Source of the DNA: Streptomyces qaidamensis | GTDB taxonomy: Bacteria; Actinomycetota; Actinomycetes; Streptomycetales; Streptomycetaceae | Length of the DNA: 64,000 nucleotides | Direction of reading: 5' to 3' | Assembly (NCBI RefSeq): GCF_001611795.1 | Contig: NZ_CP015098.1 | Coordinates: 7,130,001 to 7,194,000 of the forward strand | Shown: positions 59,966 to 64,000 of the stretch, in pieces | Position numbering within the stretch: the first letter of the stretch is position 1 | Layout of the letters: each line of letters starts with the position of its first letter | Program-made: the position numbers and the translations under genes | Notes under the pieces: generated by a model | Databases searched by the model: none | Seen by the model: the letters and a program-made list of their open reading frames with translations, nothing else | Told to the model about the DNA's origin: nothing

Positions 59966-60754
59966 TCACCGGTACACCTCGCCCGGCTCCGCCTTGCCCG
60001 GTGCGAGGAGTTGGGGCACCGTCACGAAGACGTAGCCGCGTTCCTTCAGCGCGTCGATGATCCCCGGTACCGCCGGCACCGTGCCGTCGTAGAGGTCGTG
60101 CAGGAGGATGATCCCGTCCCGGGAGGACTGGTCGAGGACGCGGCGGGTGATCAGGTCGGAGTCGGTCGTCCGGTAGTCCTTGGCCGTCACGCTCCACAGC
60201 ACCTCGGCGAGGCCCAGCTCGCGGCAGATGGCGTGCACGGTGTCGTCGGTGCGGCCCTGCGGCGGGCGCATCAGGGTCGGGCGGCGGCCGGTGAGGCGTT
60301 CTATCTCCTCGTTGGGGCGTTCCAGTTCCTCGCGTATCTCCTCGGGTCTCAGCTCGGTCAGGATCTTGTGGTCCCAGGTGTGGCTGGCCACCTCGTGCCC
60401 CTCGTCGGCCATGCGCCGCACCAGCTCCGGGTACTTCTCGATGTGCCGCTTGCCGAGGAGGAAGAAGGTCGCCGGGACCTGTTTCTCCTTCAGGATGTCC
60501 AGCAGCCGCGCGGAGTGCTCGCTCGGTCCGGCGTCGAAGGTGAGTGCGATGCACTTGACCTCGCGGCAGTCGACGGCGCCGAAGCGGGCCGGCTGCATGT
60601 CCGTGGCCGGGCGGGCCCGGACGGCGCTGGGAGCCGTGGTGTCGGTCCCCGTGCAGCCGCTCAGGGCGAGGGTGAGGGCGGCGGTCGCCACGAGTGTTCC
60701 GGCCGTTCGGAACGCGGTCCCCGTTTTCGTCATCTTCTTGGTCAGAGAAGGCAT
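59966..60754 (-). CDS. polysaccharide deacetylase lipoprotein (CE4)
   Basis: A 262-residue exported enzyme with a lipobox (ALTLALSGC). The NodB domain has all motifs: LTFDAGPS (catalytic Asp), HEVASHTWDH (zinc His pair), RPPQGRTDD, VLWSVTAKDY and ILLHDLYDG. The substrate is probably cell-wall GlcNAc or MurNAc acetyl groups, judging from related lipoproteins. ATG 60754 has no clear ribosome site; an internal ATG seven codons later gives an equally good signal peptide. An A+T-rich inverted repeat overlaps the promoter area. Confidence 0.88.
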   Translation of the reverse strand: MPSLTKKMTKTGTAFRTAGTLVATAALTLALSGCTGTDTTAPSAVRARPATDMQPARFGAVDCREVKCIALTFDAGPSEHSARLLDILKEKQVPATFFLLGKRHIEKYPELVRRMADEGHEVASHTWDHKILTELRPEEIREELERPNEEIERLTGRRPTLMRPPQGRTDDTVHAICRELGLAEVLWSVTAKDYRTTDSDLITRRVLDQSSRDGIILLHDLYDGTVPAVPGIIDALKERGYVFVTVPQLLAPGKAEPGEVYR

Positions 60755-60760
60755 GCCGGG

Positions 60761-60794
60761 ACTATATATCGCGTGTATACGCGCGGTTTATAGT
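60761..60794. promoter_or_regulatory. A+T-rich inverted repeat at the deacetylase promoter
   Basis: Outer arms ACTATA (60761-60766) and TATAGT (60789-60794) enclose CGCGT-GTAT-ACGCG (60770-60783). It lies directly before the deacetylase start and contains TATA-like hexamers on both strands, so it may be promoter and operator together. Confidence 0.45.
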
Positions 60795-60900
60795 CACCGA
60801 GGCGTGCCCGGACGGCCCTGACCTGGTGTTTGAGGGAGCTGTACCGCGGCACTCGCCAGCACGGTAGTCCGCGCACACCGCAGGAGGGAGGGCCGCACGC

Positions 60901-61902
60901 ATGACGTCGTACGCCGTCGTGATCCCCACCCTCGTACCGGACACCCTCGCCGACTGTCTCGCCGCGCTCGCCGCGGCGAACGGACCGCGCCCCGAGGAGA
61001 TCGTCCTCGTCGACGACCGGACCGACCGCGAACCCGGGTCGCTGCAGCACCCGTTGAGCGTCCTCGGCGACCTGCGGGAGCGGACCACCGTGCTGGGCGG
61101 CGGCGGTCGTGGGCCCGCCGCCGCCCGCAACACCGGGCTGCGCGCCGTGCACACGCCGTGGACCGTGTTCCTCGACGACGACGTCCAGGTCGGGGCCCGC
61201 TGGTGCGACCAACTCGCCGAGGACCTCGCCGAGGCGTCCCACGACACCGCGGGCGTCCAGGGCGTCCTCGCCGTGCCGCTGCCCGGCGAACGCCGTCCCA
61301 CCGACTGGGAACGCGGCACCGCGGGACTCGTCCGGGCCCACTGGGTCACCGCCGACATGGCCTACCGCACGGAGGTCCTCAAGCAGGTCGGCGGCTTCGA
61401 CGAACGCTTCCGGCGGGCCTTCCGCGAGGACGCCGACCTGGCGCTGCGCGTCCTCGACTCGGGCTGGCGCATCCGGCAGGGCCGCCGCACCACCCGCCAC
61501 CCCGTGCGCTCCGCCTCCCGCTGGGCGTCCGTGCGCCAGCAGCGCGGCAACGCCGACGACGCCCTCATGCGGCATCTGCACGGCCCCGACTGGTGGGACA
61601 AGGCCGTCGCGCCGCGCGGGCGGATACGCACCCACGCGGCCATCACGAGCGCCGGGGTCGCGGCCTGCGCCCTCGCCGCCACCGGGCACGGCCGGGCCGC
61701 GACGGCCTGCGCGCTCGGCTGGGCGGCCGGCACGGCGGAGTTCGCCCGCGCCCGTATCGTCCCCGGGCCGCGCACCCGCCACGAGGTGGCGACGGTGCTG
61801 GCCACCAGCGTGCTCATCCCGCCCAGCGCGACCTGGCACCGGCTGGCAGGTGCCTGGCGCCACCGTCACACCCCCGCCTGGCAGGAGGAGGTCACCCCGT
61901 GA
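60901..61902 (+). CDS. family 2 glycosyltransferase
   Basis: A 333-residue GT-A enzyme. The nucleotide-sugar motifs are VVIPTLVPDTL, IVLVDDRTD, GPAAARNTGLRAVHTPWTVF and the DxD site LDDDVQ; the acid lies in REDADLALR. Two weakly hydrophobic segments at the C-terminus may anchor it. It probably transfers a hexose or heptose to a surface polymer. It is coupled to the downstream phosphatase gene by a GTGA overlap. Confidence 0.9.
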   Translation: MTSYAVVIPTLVPDTLADCLAALAAANGPRPEEIVLVDDRTDREPGSLQHPLSVLGDLRERTTVLGGGGRGPAAARNTGLRAVHTPWTVFLDDDVQVGARWCDQLAEDLAEASHDTAGVQGVLAVPLPGERRPTDWERGTAGLVRAHWVTADMAYRTEVLKQVGGFDERFRRAFREDADLALRVLDSGWRIRQGRRTTRHPVRSASRWASVRQQRGNADDALMRHLHGPDWWDKAVAPRGRIRTHAAITSAGVAACALAATGHGRAATACALGWAAGTAEFARARIVPGPRTRHEVATVLATSVLIPPSATWHRLAGAWRHRHTPAWQEEVTP

Positions 61903-62498
61903 GCCCGGTGAAGGCCGTGCTGTTCGACCGCGACGGCACGCTCGTCGAAGACATCCCGGACACCGCCGACCCCGACCGCGTACGCCCGGTCGAGGGCGCC
62001 CGGGAGGCACTCGCCCTGCTGCGCGAGCACGGCATCCGCACCGGCGTCGTCACCGACCAGCCGGGCGTCGCCCAGGGGCTGCTCAGCGACGCCGACGTCC
62101 GCCGCGTCAACCACCGCGTCGACGAACTCCTCGGCCCCTTCGACGTGTTCGCCGTCTGCCCGCACGGCCCCGACGACGGCTGCCACTGCCGCAGGCCACA
62201 GCCCGGCATGCTGCTCTGGGCCGGCGGGCGGATCTGCACCGACCCCGATGAACTCGTCGTCATCGGCTCCACCGCCGCCGGCGCCGAGGCCGCGCGCCGC
62301 GCGGGCGCCCACGGCATCCTCGTCCCGAACGGCCGTACCCGTCCCGAGGAGACCGCACAGGCCGACCACATCGCCCCGGACCTGCTCACCGCCGTACGAG
62401 CGGTGCTCGACGAACCGCCCCAGGGCCGCGTCCTGGCCGACGAACGCCCCATCCAGAGGGCGTTCACCTCCGGCCCCGAACCGGACGGCCCTCCGTGA
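61899..62498 (+). CDS. HAD-IIIA phosphatase, GmhB-like
   Basis: A 199-residue HAD enzyme starting at GTG 61899 after GGAGGAGG. Catalytic Asp residues lie in LFDRDGTLVED, the second motif in GVVTDQPG, and the zinc loop is CPHGPDDGCHCRRPQPGM, the pattern of heptose-bisphosphate phosphatases (GmhB). It would dephosphorylate D-glycero-D-manno-heptose 1,7-bisphosphate or a similar sugar phosphate. A clear terminator follows. Confidence 0.9.
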   Translation: MSPVKAVLFDRDGTLVEDIPDTADPDRVRPVEGAREALALLREHGIRTGVVTDQPGVAQGLLSDADVRRVNHRVDELLGPFDVFAVCPHGPDDGCHCRRPQPGMLLWAGGRICTDPDELVVIGSTAAGAEAARRAGAHGILVPNGRTRPEETAQADHIAPDLLTAVRAVLDEPPQGRVLADERPIQRAFTSGPEPDGPP

Positions 62499-62539
62499 CG
62501 CCTGCTGCCGCACGCGGCTGTCGCCCGCGCTGACCTGCA

Positions 62540-62573
62540 GCGGCCGCCGGGCAGGCACCCGCCCGGCGGCCGC
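62540..62573 (+). terminator. 13-bp perfect hairpin after the GmhB-like gene
   Basis: Arms 62540-62552 and 62561-62573 with an 8-base loop, 42 bases after the stop. Confidence 0.8.
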
Positions 62574-63126
62574 CGCGGGGCGGGGCGGTGGTCCGTACTG
62601 GCCGGGCAAGGTAACCGTCCCGCATGGTGGCGTGGTCGGCGCCGGCCCGGGCGCGGGGGTGCTGGGTGGCTGCCGACTTCCTGGCCGCAGTCGCGGATCG
62701 GGCGGGGCGGTCGTGCGAGGGCGGTGCGGTGCGGGGCCCTGGTGGGCTTTGGGCGGGGCGCAGGCGTGCTGGGTGGTCCCCGATCTGCCCCCGTGGTGTG
62801 GATCGGGCGGCTGCCGGTGTCGGCCGGTGCGGGCCGGGGGCCGGGGCGTGGTCGGCGTCGGCCCGGGCGTCCGGGTAGCCGAGCCGTCGGCCCGGGCGTC
62901 CGGGTAGCCGTGCCGGGGGCCCGGGCGTCCGGGTAGCCGTGCCGGGGCGGAGCCGCACCCTCACCGCCCCGGACAGAGAGGCGCCTGCCCGGGCCGCCCG
63001 GCGGGTGCCTGGTGATGGCCGGTGCCGCACGAGGTCGTTTCCCGGCCCGGCCGCAGCCGGGCCGTGCTGCACCCGATGGGCGGGCCTGCGGCGGCGGAGG
63101 CCGCGTGCGCGGGGCAGGCTGCTGGC
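62574..63126. other. G-rich 553-bp spacer with repeats and no supported gene
   Basis: Open frames here are long only because of composition; all are Arg/Pro/Ala-rich with no recognisable domain. The region has imperfect duplications (GTGCTGGGTGG-type phrases at about 62657 and 62767), the 29-bp tandem repeat and, at its end, the start of the GT9 gene. Confidence 0.55.
62862..62948. repeat. 29-bp tandem repeat, three copies
   Basis: Units starting CCCGGGCGTCCGGGTAGCCG begin at 62862, 62891 and 62920. They lie about 180 bases before the GT9 start. Confidence 0.92.
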
Positions 63127-64000
63127 ATGACGACCCCGGACCGGACAGCGCAGCCCGCACGACCCCGCCTCCTCGTCCTGCGCGCCCTCGGGCTCGGGGA
63201 CCTCCTCGCTGGCGTCCCCGCGCTGCGTGCCCTGCGGCGGGCCCATCCGGGGCACGAACTCGTGCTGGCCGCCCCCGCCGAACTCGCGCCGGTCGCGGAG
63301 GCGACGGGGGCCGTGGACCGGCTGCTGCCCGCCTGCGCCCCCGGCCGGGCCGTCCCACGAGCGCTCGACTGGACCGGCCCGCCCCCGGACATCGCCGTCG
63401 ACCTGCACGGCAACGGCCCGCCCAGCCACCGGCTGCTCCTCGGCCTGCGCCCGGGAAAGCTGCTGGCCTTCGCCCATCCGGACCTGCCCGGGATCGACGG
63501 CCCGCCCTGGTACCCGGAGGAGCACGAACGTGACCGCTGGTGCCGGCTGCTGCGGGCGTACGGCATCGACGCCGACCCGGGCGATCTGCTGCTGCCCAGC
63601 CCCAAGACCGCCTCCCCGGCCCCCGGCGGGGTCGTCCTGCACCCCGGCGCCGGGTCACCAGCGCGCTGCTGGCCCGTCGAGAGGTACGCCGCCGTCGCGG
63701 CCGAACTGCGCGGCCGGGGACTGCGGGTCGTGGTCACCGGCGGCCCGGCCGAGGGCGACCTGGTGGCCAGGCTCGCCAAGCAGGCCGGCCTGCCGGACAC
63801 GGACGTGTTCGACGGCGGCCTGCCCTTCGAACGGCTGTCCGCTCTCGTGGCCGACGCCTACGTCGTGATCAGCGGCGACACCGGCATCGCCCACCTCGCG
63901 GTCGCCCACGGCACACGCTCCGTCACCCTGTTCGGCCCGGTCGCGCCGAGCCGCTGGGGCCCGCCGCCCGACCCGCGGCACCGCGCCCTGTGGTACGGCC
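63127..64000 (+). CDS. GT9 heptosyltransferase-like protein (partial)
   Basis: The first 291 codons of a gene that continues beyond the window. It has the GT9 fold: RLLVLRALGLGDLLAGVPAL, VVLHPGAGSPARCWPVERYA and VISGDTGIAHLAVAHGT followed by TLFGPVAPSRWGPP. Such enzymes add heptose in Gram-negative LPS; in Streptomyces the acceptor is unknown. With the GT2 and GmhB-like genes just upstream it suggests a heptose-containing glycan. No ribosome site is seen before ATG 63127. Confidence 0.9.
   Translation, partial: MTTPDRTAQPARPRLLVLRALGLGDLLAGVPALRALRRAHPGHELVLAAPAELAPVAEATGAVDRLLPACAPGRAVPRALDWTGPPPDIAVDLHGNGPPSHRLLLGLRPGKLLAFAHPDLPGIDGPPWYPEEHERDRWCRLLRAYGIDADPGDLLLPSPKTASPAPGGVVLHPGAGSPARCWPVERYAAVAAELRGRGLRVVVTGGPAEGDLVARLAKQAGLPDTDVFDGGLPFERLSALVADAYVVISGDTGIAHLAVAHGTRSVTLFGPVAPSRWGPPPDPRHRALWYG

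Noticed and set aside
62574..63126. Short frames in the G-rich spacer before the GT9 gene
   Set aside because: They follow repeat composition, show no ribosome sites or domains, and exist on both strands.

Overview
The window looks like a Streptomyces chromosome segment. G+C is very high, with G/C-rich third codon positions and GTG/TTG starts behind purine-rich ribosome sites. The gene content fits this genus: an alditol oxidase very like AldO of S. coelicolor, a DmdR/IdeR-type iron box, Tat-dependent hydrolases, DUF2637, STAS-ANTAR and PucR regulators. No rRNA, tRNA, CRISPR array, insertion sequence or phage gene was seen.

Layout. 1-1031: tail of an unknown gene and a MOSC protein. 1044-10559: secreted plant-polysaccharide locus, holding a beta-helix surface protein, two coupled GH43 enzymes, a PL4 rhamnogalacturonan lyase, a CE12 acetylesterase and a DUF2264 protein; it suits rhamnogalacturonan I or arabinogalactan breakdown. 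10586-16207: a 17-bp tandem repeat, a PEP mutase-family enzyme, two abutting gene relics, a TetR/phosphotransferase pair, and a decayed hydrolase plus WD40 pair. 16457-20356: an MFS transporter and a three-gene ABC-2 exporter. 20473-27961: a beta-galactosidase/ABC importer operon with a ROK repressor; the repressor and importer promoters share a near-identical 23-bp inverted repeat.

28163-38999: a STAS-ANTAR regulator divergent from a probably leaderless HTH gene, alditol oxidase divergent from a hydroxyacid dehydrogenase, a radical SAM protein with unusual cysteine spacing, a sigma-like/zinc-finger/CBM2 membrane protein, a 23-codon small ORF, RsgA, and a coupled Ada-AlkA/Ogt alkylation-repair pair. 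39210-48584: a PP2C-like probable pseudophosphatase, PoxB, an XRE membrane protein, a secreted protein, an anti-sigma kinase, a DUF2637 protein, and an FhuF-like protein behind an iron box.

48759-59460: a GntR regulator, repeat-rich spacer, a helical-repeat protein, and a purine-catabolism cluster (PucR divergent from three xanthine dehydrogenase subunits, a purine permease and an XdhC-family maturation factor). 59497-64000: an SRPBCC protein, a deacetylase lipoprotein, and a GT2, GmhB-like phosphatase and partial GT9 heptosyltransferase set, likely for a surface glycan.

Three candidates deserve attention first: the ROK-operator pair, the decayed hydrolase/caspase-WD40 pair, and the rhamnogalacturonan/arabinogalactan locus with its paired LacI-like operators. 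All functional statements come from reading translations and recalling family features; no database search was run.
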